NCBI RefSeq assembly: GCF_029892965.1
Contig: NZ_JARXWN010000004.1
Coordinates: 62,001 to 126,000, forward strand
Source: Dysgonomonas sp. PF1-14
GTDB lineage: Bacteria; Bacteroidota; Bacteroidia; Bacteroidales; Dysgonomonadaceae
Direction of reading: 5' to 3'
DNA length: 64,000 bases
The position numbers and the translations under genes are program-made. How positions within the stretch are numbered: position 1 is the stretch's first letter; each line of letters begins with the position of its first letter. This document shows positions 37,514 through 46,819 of this stretch, piece by piece. The notes beneath the pieces are model-generated. The model ran no database searches and was not told the origin of the DNA. It saw only the letters and a list, made by a program, of their open reading frames with translations.

Positions 37514-38221
37514 ATGCCATACAGAAGACTACCTAACACCGACAATGCCAGGATAAGAGCATTGAAAACGGCAATAGAGAAAAATAACACCCTATTTGGG
37601 GAAGGTGTTATCTCTCTCAATATACAGAATATGGAACTCATGCTCCGCAATTTTGAGAATGCCCAGTACCGTTACAGGGAAAGCCTTGAAACACAGGCCG
37701 CAGCCAATCGTAAGTTCCAGAAGCTGATAAAAAACGCAAGATTGTATATCTCCCATTTTATTCAGGTACTCAATTTCTGTGTTATCCGAAATGAAATAAA
37801 GAAAGAACAAAAACAGCTCTATGGTCTCGATCCCGATAATTTTTCGGTGCCCGACCTCACCAGTAATGATTCTTTGCTATATTGGGGCGAAAATATTATT
37901 AAGGGGGAGCAGGCTCGTTTAGTACAAGGAGGTGTCCCTGTATATAATCCGACAATAGCACGCGTAAATGTTGCTTTCTCTCAGTTTAAAGATGCGTACT
38001 TTACACAAAAAACATATCAGAATACTACTACCCGTCAACTGGATACGCTTAGCGAACAAAGAGACGACATAGATGCCACACTCACTGTGTTGTGGAATCA
38101 GATAGAAGCTGCATTTGCCAGCCTGCCTAGTAAGGAACGACTGGAACGGTGTAAAGAATACGGAGTGGTCTACTACCTCCGCAAAGAAGAGAAAAAGAAA
38201 ATAGAAAGTGAGAATAATTGA
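37514..38221 (+). CDS. conserved hypothetical protein, helical
   Basis: 235 residues, soluble, mostly alpha-helical with likely coiled-coil parts (about 35-75 and 175-235). Opens MPYRRLPNTDNARI; ends in a lysine-rich helix. I know similar proteins only as unnamed Bacteroidetes hypotheticals. Its end overlaps the GTG start of tatD by 14 bp, so the two are coupled. No function can be stated. Confidence 0.65.
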   Translation: MPYRRLPNTDNARIRALKTAIEKNNTLFGEGVISLNIQNMELMLRNFENAQYRYRESLETQAAANRKFQKLIKNARLYISHFIQVLNFCVIRNEIKKEQKQLYGLDPDNFSVPDLTSNDSLLYWGENIIKGEQARLVQGGVPVYNPTIARVNVAFSQFKDAYFTQKTYQNTTTRQLDTLSEQRDDIDATLTVLWNQIEAAFASLPSKERLERCKEYGVVYYLRKEEKKKIESENN

Positions 38222-38981
38222 TACTCATTCGCATATTTATGCAGAAGAATTCGATGCCGATCTAAGTGAGGTAATAACTCGCGCAAAATCCGCAGGAGTA
38301 GAAAGAATACTGATGCCGAACATCGACATAGAATCGATAGACAGGCTACATCGTGTAGCTGGAGATTATGAGGGTTATTGCATCCCTATGATGGGGCTAC
38401 ATCCCACCAGTGTAGGTGAAGACTGGCGCAATCAGCTCAACGTCATTAAACAACAGTTGACAAAACGGTCTTACATAGCTGTCGGCGAAATTGGCATAGA
38501 TCTCTACTGGGACAAAACCTTTGAAAAAGAACAAAAAGAAGCATTTGAAGAACAGCTCAGATGGAGTATCGATTACGATCTTCCGGTAGCAATACATTCC
38601 CGCGATGCCATCCCCGAATGTATCGCATGTATCAGAAATGTAGGGGTGGAAAGGTTAAAAGGTGTATTCCACAGCTTCGGTGGGACAGAAGAGGAACTGA
38701 GAGAAATCCTCAACCTGCAAAACTTCCTATTGGGTATCAATGGTGTTGTCACATTTAAGAATTCAACTTTGTCCACAGTACTTAAACAGACCGACCTGTC
38801 ACACATCATCATTGAGACCGATGCGCCTTATCTGGCACCAATGCCCTATCGTGGCAAGAGGAATGAGCCGTCTTATACTGTAAAAGTAGCTGAAAAGTTA
38901 AGTGAGATATATAATGTAAGCATTGAAGAGATCGGAAGAATAACGACAGATAATACAGTAAAACTATTTAGTGTATCTTAA
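38208..38981 (+). CDS. tatD: TatD-family metal-dependent DNase/hydrolase
   Basis: 257-residue TIM-barrel hydrolase with 3'-5' exonuclease activity in studied relatives. Starts at GTG 38208, fixed by the conserved start MRIIDTHSHIYAEEFD (two metal His). Later metal and active-site residues: VGEIGIDLYWD (Glu), PVAIHSRDA (His), FHSFGGT (His) and IIETDAPYLAP (Asp). The start is inside the previous gene's last 14 bp. Confidence 0.92.
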   Translation: MRIIDTHSHIYAEEFDADLSEVITRAKSAGVERILMPNIDIESIDRLHRVAGDYEGYCIPMMGLHPTSVGEDWRNQLNVIKQQLTKRSYIAVGEIGIDLYWDKTFEKEQKEAFEEQLRWSIDYDLPVAIHSRDAIPECIACIRNVGVERLKGVFHSFGGTEEELREILNLQNFLLGINGVVTFKNSTLSTVLKQTDLSHIIIETDAPYLAPMPYRGKRNEPSYTVKVAEKLSEIYNVSIEEIGRITTDNTVKLFSVS

Positions 38982-38992
38982 CTTATATCACT

Positions 38993-39175
38993 ATGTACCG
39001 TCTGATAGTATTGTCATTAGCAGCCATTCTCCTGTCTGCCTGTGGCAACAAAGTAAACACAGATAAGCCTACAGGGACAAAGCCTCTTACTCTTACTGAT
39101 TCTACCGAACAGACGATACAATATACGGATGTGCAACTCGAAGCATACCTCGATAGTATAGGACAACTACCCTAA
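38993..39175 (+). CDS. small lipoprotein
   Basis: 60 residues. Signal peptide with lipobox LLSAC, so Cys17 would be lipidated; the mature part is a short polar threonine-rich chain ending LDSIGQLP. No known domain. It follows tatD by 11 bp and is probably in the same transcript. Confidence 0.62.
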   Translation: MYRLIVLSLAAILLSACGNKVNTDKPTGTKPLTLTDSTEQTIQYTDVQLEAYLDSIGQLP

Positions 39176-39242
39176 TTGCCGTCAACTGAGGAGGTGTGTC
39201 ATTATCTCGATTCGGCTTTCCATGCCGTTGATTAGTAGCAGT

Positions 39243-39773
39243 TTAGTATTTTGAGGGAATGTAATTTATGAGTTTTCCCAGTTTTCTTATATATACAAGC
39301 AGAAAGTATAGCGGGATGATACCAAACAGGCAGAATGAGCAATCGATCAGTTGCCAGTAGAAAGGAATGCCTCTAACAGCTCCGCAAATAAGTGCCAAAG
39401 GGACTACTCCTATGCAGGCAACCATGCCGAAGTACACGACCCAGATATTCGTTACGGGCTTGAAATATACTCCCAGAAATGCGATACCTATCACGATATG
39501 TGAAAATGCAAGCCAATCTGTTCCGTAAGCCAGAAACGGATAATCCCTGTTTGTGTTGACTACCCCTTCGGCTACAGTAGCTATCCAGAATTTCAACCCA
39601 TCGTAACTGGTGGGGGATGCGCCGATCTCTATTCCCAATATATCGCATGCGATCCGTATTTCGGTTTCGAGTGGAAAGGCTGTTATTCCCCAGAAGAAAA
39701 GGGCGAATATATAAAATACGGTCAGAGCTTTGATTCTGAATACCAGTTCTTTCTCTTGTAGTTGCTTTTCCAT
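39243..39773 (-). CDS. hypothetical four-helix membrane protein
   Basis: 176 residues, four hydrophobic helices (about 14-34, 85-103, 108-133, 143-162) with a loop containing TSYDGLKFWIATVAEGVVNT between the first two. No family recognised. It starts 2 bp after the end of mtgA on the same strand, so it is probably the second gene of that operon. Confidence 0.6.
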   Translation of the reverse strand: MEKQLQEKELVFRIKALTVFYIFALFFWGITAFPLETEIRIACDILGIEIGASPTSYDGLKFWIATVAEGVVNTNRDYPFLAYGTDWLAFSHIVIGIAFLGVYFKPVTNIWVVYFGMVACIGVVPLALICGAVRGIPFYWQLIDCSFCLFGIIPLYFLLVYIRKLGKLINYIPSKY

Positions 39774-39775
39774 AA

Positions 39776-40510
39776 CTATTTCTTTTTTGTGTTTTTACTT
39801 TTCTTTTCTTTTTTAAGGGCAGATTCTTTGTCAAAATCCACAGGATTTACTTTCCCCATCAAATCCAGTATTTTAGCCTGTCTTTTCAATATGTATCCCG
39901 ATGGTTTTGCTGAGTTGAAACGTATCGGGTTGGGTAGCGTAGCTGCAATGAGTGCGCTCTCTGCTGCTGTCAGTTTTTTCGCCGGTTTATGGAAATGGGC
40001 TTGTGCTACAGCTTCTGCCCCGTATATATTTTCTCCCATTTCTATCGAATTGAGGTACACTTCCATGATGCGTTCCTTTCCCCATATCAGTTCTATAAGG
40101 AATGTGTAGTAAGCTTCGAGTCCTTTGCGGATGTATGACCTGCCCGACCATAGGAAAATGTTTTTAGCCGTTTGTTGGCTGATAGTGCTGGCTCCCCGCT
40201 GACGTTTTCCTTTTTCAGCCTCTTCCATTGCTTTTTCTATCTGATTGAAGTCGAATCCCGAATGGTCGAGAAATAGATTATCTTCGGAGGCAACCACAGC
40301 TAAAGGTAAATTCTTGGAAATATCTTCTATCGGTACCCATTTGTGCTTACACACTACTGTTTTACCTGAGAATAGTTGACCGGTATTGTTCCATACCATC
40401 AATGGAGTATAATATACAGGAATAAACTTGGTGAGGACTACCTGCAGGATGCTGAATAGGAAGAAAAATATAACAAACCGCCTGAACCATTTAAAGATAG
40501 CCTTAGCCAT
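39776..40510 (-). CDS. mtgA: monofunctional peptidoglycan glycosyltransferase
   Basis: 244 residues from ATG at 40510; a longer frame would need a GTG at 40540. One N-terminal helix (about 9-28) anchors a GT51 domain in the periplasm. GT51 motifs: [13 protein letters not shown] (catalytic Glu), [46 protein letters not shown] and [20 protein letters not shown]. It polymerises lipid II into glycan strands. The C-terminus is basic and lacks a transpeptidase domain. Confidence 0.93.
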   Translation of the reverse strand: MAKAIFKWFRRFVIFFFLFSILQVVLTKFIPVYYTPLMVWNNTGQLFSGKTVVCKHKWVPIEDISKNLPLAVVASEDNLFLDHSGFDFNQIEKAMEEAEKGKRQRGASTISQQTAKNIFLWSGRSYIRKGLEAYYTFLIELIWGKERIMEVYLNSIEMGENIYGAEAVAQAHFHKPAKKLTAAESALIAATLPNPIRFNSAKPSGYILKRQAKILDLMGKVNPVDFDKESALKKEKKSKNTKKK

Positions 40511-40688
40511 ATCGTTGCTGAAAATCAATTTTACATCCACTTTGTTTTACAAAGTAAAAGTAATTATAAATATTGGATTTTCACTATTTATAGCTGATTA
40601 TTATTTATGGTAATATGTTTAATAAAATAGTTCATTTATTACCTACATAACTCTTATCCAAGTTTAATTTTTTGAGTCTGCCTTAGAA

Positions 40689-41158
40689 CTAACGCGCACT
40701 CCCGTGCTTGTTTTTCATTTTGGCATTGCCCAAAACGAAACAAAAGGCTAGTGCTCCGCTCCTCAGCGACCTGTCAACGGCTTGCCGGCTGAAGGGGACA
40801 AACGGGCTATCGCCCCATCCCCTTCTACGCCGCCTGCACCGGACAGGTGCCCGCTTGCGGAGCTAATGCACAGAGTCGCAATGCGCTGACAGGGTAGGGT
40901 GATCGTCTCCAAATCATGCGTCAGCCCGCGCCGTTAGCTTTATGGACGGGGTACCCGTAGGGGGAGAAAGGCGTGAAACGAAAACGTGTTTGAGCTTATT
41001 AACAGATTCGTATTGCACAAAGCTATGAGCGAGTTTTTTCGTTTAGCCTTTGAGCCCTTTTACGGGTCGTCCTATGAAGCGGGGCGCAAAAGACTTTTTG
41101 ATTCCTTTTGGGGCTTAGGCCAAAAGGAATGCAAGCAATTTTTAATTGCGCGCAGTAG
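40689..41158. repeat. 470-bp G+C-rich MITE-like intergenic element
   Basis: In the 890-bp gap between mtgA and the lyase gene. Outer ends are imperfect inverted repeats (CTAACGCGC at 40689 versus CTACTGCGCGC read inward from 41158), followed on both sides by TGCTTG and then by a palindrome flanked by CATT/ATTC: TTTTGGCATTGCCCAAAA (40718-40734 region) and CCTTTTGGGGCTTAGGCCAAAAGG (41104-41127). The middle is clearly richer in G+C than the flanks and has no plausible ORF. Flanking parts of the gap (40541-40688, 41159-41431) are A+T-rich without visible genes. Confidence 0.6.
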
Positions 41159-41419
41159 TAAATAAACCAACATATAAATTAATCTGACTATTGATTCCCA
41201 TTCTTTACCAGATCATCTTTATAAATAAAAATGACATAAGGAAAGTAAAAAACACTATAAAGCTTGTGTGTTTCGTTTAATTAATCTTATATTTGTGAAA
41301 AGTGGTTGGGGTGACAATCATTTTGTCATAAAAATAGTCCGTTGAGATAACGAGTCACCTATTGATATGATTTTATTTTCCGGAAAAACAGATTACGATA
41401 TAATATTATCTAAGTTTAA

Positions 41420-42820
<1,401 letters not shown>

Positions 42821-42851
42821 TGTAAATTATATATATGTGTGCTAAAAAAAG

Positions 42852-42882
42852 ACGGGACTAAGCTCATTGAGTTTAGTCCCGT
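42852..42882. terminator. bidirectional terminator
   Basis: ACGGGACTAA/TTAGTCCCGT stem (42852-42861, 42873-42882), extended inward by four more pairs, with A-run on the left and T-run on the right. Serves the convergent lyase gene and the H1-like gene. Confidence 0.8.
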
Positions 42883-42900
42883 TATCTTTTGTATGCATGC

Positions 42901-43074
42901 TTATTTTGATGCGTCGATAGATTTTTTGCGGAAATCTTTCAAAGCTTTTTCTATTTCAAGAGAAATTTTTCTTGCGCGTTGTCCCGCAGCTTTGTTTCCG
43001 TTTTCAACCTGAGCAGCAGCATCTTTAGCAAAGTCTGCAAAATTTTGATTTAATTTTTCTACTAAATTTTTCAT
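42901..43074 (-). CDS. histone H1-like 57-residue protein (copy 1)
   Basis: A 57-residue lysine- and alanine-rich frame: MKNLVEKLNQNFADFAKDA, QVENGNKAAGQRARK, FRKKSIDASK. This is the Bacteroidetes histone H1-like family, thought to bind DNA; the role is inferred from composition and family. A nearly identical-length paralog is at 61093. TATCTTTG on the minus strand lies 27 bp upstream of the ATG. Confidence 0.85.
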   Translation of the reverse strand: MKNLVEKLNQNFADFAKDAAAQVENGNKAAGQRARKISLEIEKALKDFRKKSIDASK

Positions 43075-43100
43075 GTTCTTATCAATTTTAAAAATTTATA

Positions 43101-43108
43101 CAAAGATA
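43101..43108 (-). promoter_or_regulatory. TATCTTTG -7 box ahead of H1-like copy 1
   Basis: CAAAGATA on the + strand; 27 bp upstream of the minus-strand ATG. Confidence 0.55.
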
Positions 43109-43300
43109 ATCTACATTACAAAACATACAAGCCTATTCAAAAGTTTTAATTTATGCGAAAATTGTTTCTGATTTCTATCTTTTTCGTTAATAGCCTGTTG
43201 TGTGATCCTATTCTTTAGTTAATCGATAACAAAATAAATAAAGAAAGGTGTCCTGTGGATAATAGGGAGGCTATCTTTTATATTTTCCGCTGCTAATGGT

Positions 43301-43308
43301 TATCTTTG
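43301..43308 (+). promoter_or_regulatory. TATCTTTG -7 box ahead of the phosphatase gene
   Basis: TATCTTTG, 28 bp before the ATG at 43337. Confidence 0.5.
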
Positions 43309-43336
43309 TTCGGTCATAAATCTATACTAATATCCC

Positions 43337-44386
43337 ATGAAGAAAGCAATCAGTATTTTATCAATCGTTTTGTTGTGCTCTGTGGCGCTGGCTTCGGCAC
43401 AAGCTGATAAAGGAAACAGTCCGGTATTTAAAGTCCTTCAGTTCAATGTCTGGCAGGAAGGTACTATTGTACCCGGTGGTTACGATGCTATTGTAGACCA
43501 GATCATCGCTTCGGAGGCTGATTTTGTAACATTGAGCGAAGTTCGCAACTATAACAATACACGCTTCTGCGACCGTATTGTCAGTTCATTGAAAGAAAAA
43601 GGGCATACATTCTATTCATTTTATAGCTACGATACAGGGTTGCTGTCACGATATCCCATTACAGATTCCACTACAGTGTTTCCCTGTGTGAACGATGCCG
43701 GAAGTGTTTACCGTGCACTCATCGATATGGAAGGGCAGAAGGTTGCTCTCTATACAGCCCATCTCGATTACCGTAACTGCACGTATTATGATGTGAAAGG
43801 TTATGATGGCTCTACATGGAAGAAACGTCCGCCGATGACAGATATAGATTCTATTATGATGGATAATGTGAAATCGAAGCGGGATAATGGCATAATGGCT
43901 TTTCTCGATTATGCCGAAAAGGACAGGAGTGAAGGGCGTATCGTTATTCTGGGTGGTGACTTCAATGAGCCTTCATTTCAGGACTGGACAAAGGAAACTG
44001 TACACATGTTCGATCGAAATGGTTTGATCATCCCTTGGACGGTGAGTACAATGCTTGCCGCTTATGGGTACATGGACACATACAGAGAATTGTTCCCCAA
44101 TGCGGTTACCCATCCGGGAATAACATATCCGTCAGATAATCCGTTGATGGCTGTCTCCAAACTATCGTGGACACCCGATGCTGACGAACGCGAACGTATC
44201 GACTTTATTTACTATGCACCCCATAGAGGGCTAAAGTTGCAAGATGCTGTTGTATGGGGACTTGATGGCTCTGTATGCCGTCATCAGCGGGTGAAGGATA
44301 ACACGCAAGATCCGTTCAAAGTAGGGGAGGGTATCTGGCCTAGTGACCACAAAGCCCTGTTAGTTACTTTCAGTCTGGATAAGTGA
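43337..44386 (+). CDS. secreted endonuclease/exonuclease/phosphatase family protein
   Basis: 349 residues with a signal peptide (about 1-22, ending ASAQ). The EEP fold motifs are seen in order: LQFNVWQEG (Asn), LSEVRNYNN (metal Glu), TAHLDYRN, LGGDFNEPS (Asp/Asn) and IWPSDHKALLVTF (catalytic Asp/His). Such exported proteins act as phosphodiesterases or phosphatases on unknown substrates outside the cytoplasm; DNase activity is not assured. It has its own promoter-like box and ends in a clean terminator. Confidence 0.88.
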   Translation: MKKAISILSIVLLCSVALASAQADKGNSPVFKVLQFNVWQEGTIVPGGYDAIVDQIIASEADFVTLSEVRNYNNTRFCDRIVSSLKEKGHTFYSFYSYDTGLLSRYPITDSTTVFPCVNDAGSVYRALIDMEGQKVALYTAHLDYRNCTYYDVKGYDGSTWKKRPPMTDIDSIMMDNVKSKRDNGIMAFLDYAEKDRSEGRIVILGGDFNEPSFQDWTKETVHMFDRNGLIIPWTVSTMLAAYGYMDTYRELFPNAVTHPGITYPSDNPLMAVSKLSWTPDADERERIDFIYYAPHRGLKLQDAVVWGLDGSVCRHQRVKDNTQDPFKVGEGIWPSDHKALLVTFSLDK

Positions 44387-44392
44387 AAAAAG

Positions 44393-44423
44393 AGAGCGAA
44401 AGATGATTGCCATCTTTCGCTCT
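44393..44423. terminator. bidirectional terminator
   Basis: Perfect 13-bp stem AGAGCGAAAGATG/CATCTTTCGCTCT with a 5-nt loop, between convergent genes, A-run left and TTGTTTGT right. Confidence 0.8.
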
Positions 44424-44450
44424 TGTTTGTATATATATCTGTTTATCTGT

Positions 44451-45053
44451 TTATTTAAAAACTAATACCCTGTCCTCAAGTGGTTGGAATTCCTTTGGTC
44501 CGGCTTCACCATTAGGAGTACCGAATGGCATTTGTGCGATCAGTTTCCATTTCGGGCTAATGTTCCATGTTTTTGCCACTTCCTCGTCTATTATCGGGTT
44601 GTAGTGTTGTAGCGAAGCTCCGAATCCGGCTTCTTCAAGAAGTGTCCATATGGTGAACTGATGCATAGCCGATGTTTGTTGCGACCATTTAGGAAAATTT
44701 TCACTGTATGAAGGGAATGCGTTTTGCAAACCTTCTACCACACTTTCGTCTTCGTAATACAATACTGTGCCGTATCCTGCTGCAAAAGCATTGTCTATTT
44801 TAGCTTCAGTAGCCGGAAACGCTTCTGCCGGAACCATCTTTCTCAATGTTTCTTTCACTATGTTCCACAGTTTTTTATGATTATCCCCTAACAGGAGAAC
44901 TACTCTGGTAGATTGTGAATTGAATGCCGACGGTACGTGAAGTACTGCAAAATCAATAATTTCTTTTATTTCGTTATCCGAGATAGGGCTTTTATCGTTT
45001 ATGCTGTAATATGTTCTGCGCTTCTCGATTGCCTGTTTTAGATCTTTTTTCAT
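44451..45053 (-). CDS. nitroreductase family protein
   Basis: 200-residue FMN enzyme of the oxygen-insensitive nitroreductase fold, subgroup like yeast Frm2/YdgI-type. Visible: N-terminal KRRTYYSINDKSPIS (FMN Arg), HVPSAFNSQSTRVVLLLG, the GYGTVLYYED segment and EEAGFGASLQHYNP. It would reduce nitro compounds or quinones with NAD(P)H in the cytoplasm. Transcribed alone. Confidence 0.88.
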   Translation of the reverse strand: MKKDLKQAIEKRRTYYSINDKSPISDNEIKEIIDFAVLHVPSAFNSQSTRVVLLLGDNHKKLWNIVKETLRKMVPAEAFPATEAKIDNAFAAGYGTVLYYEDESVVEGLQNAFPSYSENFPKWSQQTSAMHQFTIWTLLEEAGFGASLQHYNPIIDEEVAKTWNISPKWKLIAQMPFGTPNGEAGPKEFQPLEDRVLVFK

Positions 45054-45230
45054 AATGCTAAGTTTTTATGTTAAATAATTATTGTTAGTTTGATATGTTA
45101 ACGACAAAGTAAGTGGAAAAGTTTTGATTATATGTATAAAAAAAATAATAGTTATGTCTTCAAATATCTATATATCTAAGTATTTCGTACATTTGTGGCA
45201 GATTAGGTAGAAAGTAAACTAAAATATTAT

Positions 45231-45890
45231 ATGTTGTTTTCAGGTGTTATTTTTGATTTTAACGGTACATTATTCTGGGATACAAAATTGCATAATAAGG
45301 CATGGGACATCTTCCTGACCCGCCATGACCTGTTCTTGTCCGATGAGGATAAATTCAACAAGATGCACGGGAAAAATAACAAGGATATATTTCTCTCCCT
45401 GTTCGATGAATCGCTTACCGATACCCAGATACAGAAATATATACTCGAAAAAGAAGGATTATATCAGGAACTATGCCTGCAAACCGATATGCTGATGGCA
45501 CCCGGTGCAGAGGAGTTTCTCAATTACCTGAAAGATCATCATATACCATTTACCATTGCTACTGCATCGGGCAAGGAGAATCTTGATTTTTATTTTGATC
45601 ACTTACCGCTTTCGCGCTGGTTCGAATATGATAAGGTAGTTTACAATAATGGCAAGATAAAGGGTAAGCCCGATCCACAGATATATCAGATAGCAATGTC
45701 TGTGATAAATAAAAAACCGGAAGAGGTAATTATATTTGAAGATGCAGTTGCCGGATTGCAGGCTGCACGAAATGCCGATGCCGGTAAAATCATTGTAGTC
45801 GATTCTAATGATGACGATTATACTGACTGGTCTGATTGCCAGATAATAAAGAGCTTCAACGAAGTGGACAAATCTCAACTTAAGTACTGA
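45231..45890 (+). CDS. HAD-superfamily hydrolase, beta-phosphoglucomutase-like
   Basis: 219 residues with cap domain (about 17-85). Motif I is FDFNGTLFWDT: the usual second Asp is Asn, a DxN variant found in a HAD subgroup, which could lower phosphatase activity or shift it. Motif II is IATASGKE, motif III the Lys in KGKPDP, motif IV IIFEDAVAGLQAA. The methyltransferase gene starts 4 bp after it. The substrate is unknown. Confidence 0.85.
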   Translation: MLFSGVIFDFNGTLFWDTKLHNKAWDIFLTRHDLFLSDEDKFNKMHGKNNKDIFLSLFDESLTDTQIQKYILEKEGLYQELCLQTDMLMAPGAEEFLNYLKDHHIPFTIATASGKENLDFYFDHLPLSRWFEYDKVVYNNGKIKGKPDPQIYQIAMSVINKKPEEVIIFEDAVAGLQAARNADAGKIIVVDSNDDDYTDWSDCQIIKSFNEVDKSQLKY

Positions 45891-45894
45891 AACG

Positions 45895-46818
45895 ATGGAG
45901 AATACCCCCAATAAAATTCATACAAGTATTTGTCCCGTTTGTGGAAGTAAAGAAATAGCTCCTTTCCTTTCTTGTAAAGATAATCTGACCACACAGGAAG
46001 TTTTCGATATCTGTAAATGTCCTGTCTGTGGCTTTGCATTTACACAGGATTTTCCGTCTGAAAAAGAAATCGGAAAATACTACGAAGCTACGGCTTATGT
46101 GTCTCATTCCGATACCCATAAAGGAATCATTAATACGCTTTATCATTGGGCTCGTAAAGTCGCATTGAAGTCGAAAGCCAAAATGGTGGCAAGCTATGCC
46201 GATAATCGTAAAGGTATGCTGTTGGATATAGGTTCGGGTACAGGGTATTTCCTGAACAAAATGAAGGAGCAAAAATGGATAGTGACCGGTATAGAAAAAT
46301 CGGATGCGGCAAGGCAATATACAAAACAGAAATTCGATATAGATTGTCAACCGTCCGAATATTTGTACGAGATACCATGCAAGACGAAAGATGTTATAAC
46401 CATGTGGCATGTACTGGAACATCTGGAACACCTGAACAGTGTACTCGACCATATACAGGGAATATTGAAGAATGACGGTACACTGATCATAGCACTGCCG
46501 AATAAAGATTCGTATGACGCTGCCCACTACAAAGAATATTGGGCTGCGTACGATGTGCCGCGCCATTTGTGGCATTTCTCTCCCTCCGATTTCGAACATC
46601 TGGCTAACAGGCATCAGTTTGAAGTGGTAGATACCAAACCTATGTATTTCGATGCTTTCTATATATCCATGCTCAGCGAGCAAAATAAAGGAACTACTCT
46701 GGGAAGCCTTGTCGGATTGATAAAAGGAGGTATCTACTTCCTGAAAAGTCTCGGTAATAAAGAGAGATGCAGTTCACTGACATATATTCTGAAGAAAAAA
46801 GAAATAAAACAAAAATAA
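45895..46818 (+). CDS. class I SAM methyltransferase with zinc-ribbon N-terminus
   Basis: 307 residues. N-terminal CPVCGSKEIAPFLSC and CPVCGFAF give two CxxC pairs (about 12-15 and 42-45), a zinc ribbon. The Rossmann core follows with motif I LLDIGSGTGYFLNKM (about 104-118), then ITMWHVLEHLEH and NDGTLIIALPN. This UbiE/UbiG-like architecture is common in polysaccharide loci. Two bp separate it from the YfhO gene downstream; coupling to envelope synthesis is inferred. Confidence 0.85.
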   Translation: MENTPNKIHTSICPVCGSKEIAPFLSCKDNLTTQEVFDICKCPVCGFAFTQDFPSEKEIGKYYEATAYVSHSDTHKGIINTLYHWARKVALKSKAKMVASYADNRKGMLLDIGSGTGYFLNKMKEQKWIVTGIEKSDAARQYTKQKFDIDCQPSEYLYEIPCKTKDVITMWHVLEHLEHLNSVLDHIQGILKNDGTLIIALPNKDSYDAAHYKEYWAAYDVPRHLWHFSPSDFEHLANRHQFEVVDTKPMYFDAFYISMLSEQNKGTTLGSLVGLIKGGIYFLKSLGNKERCSSLTYILKKKEIKQK

Positions 46819-46819
46819 A

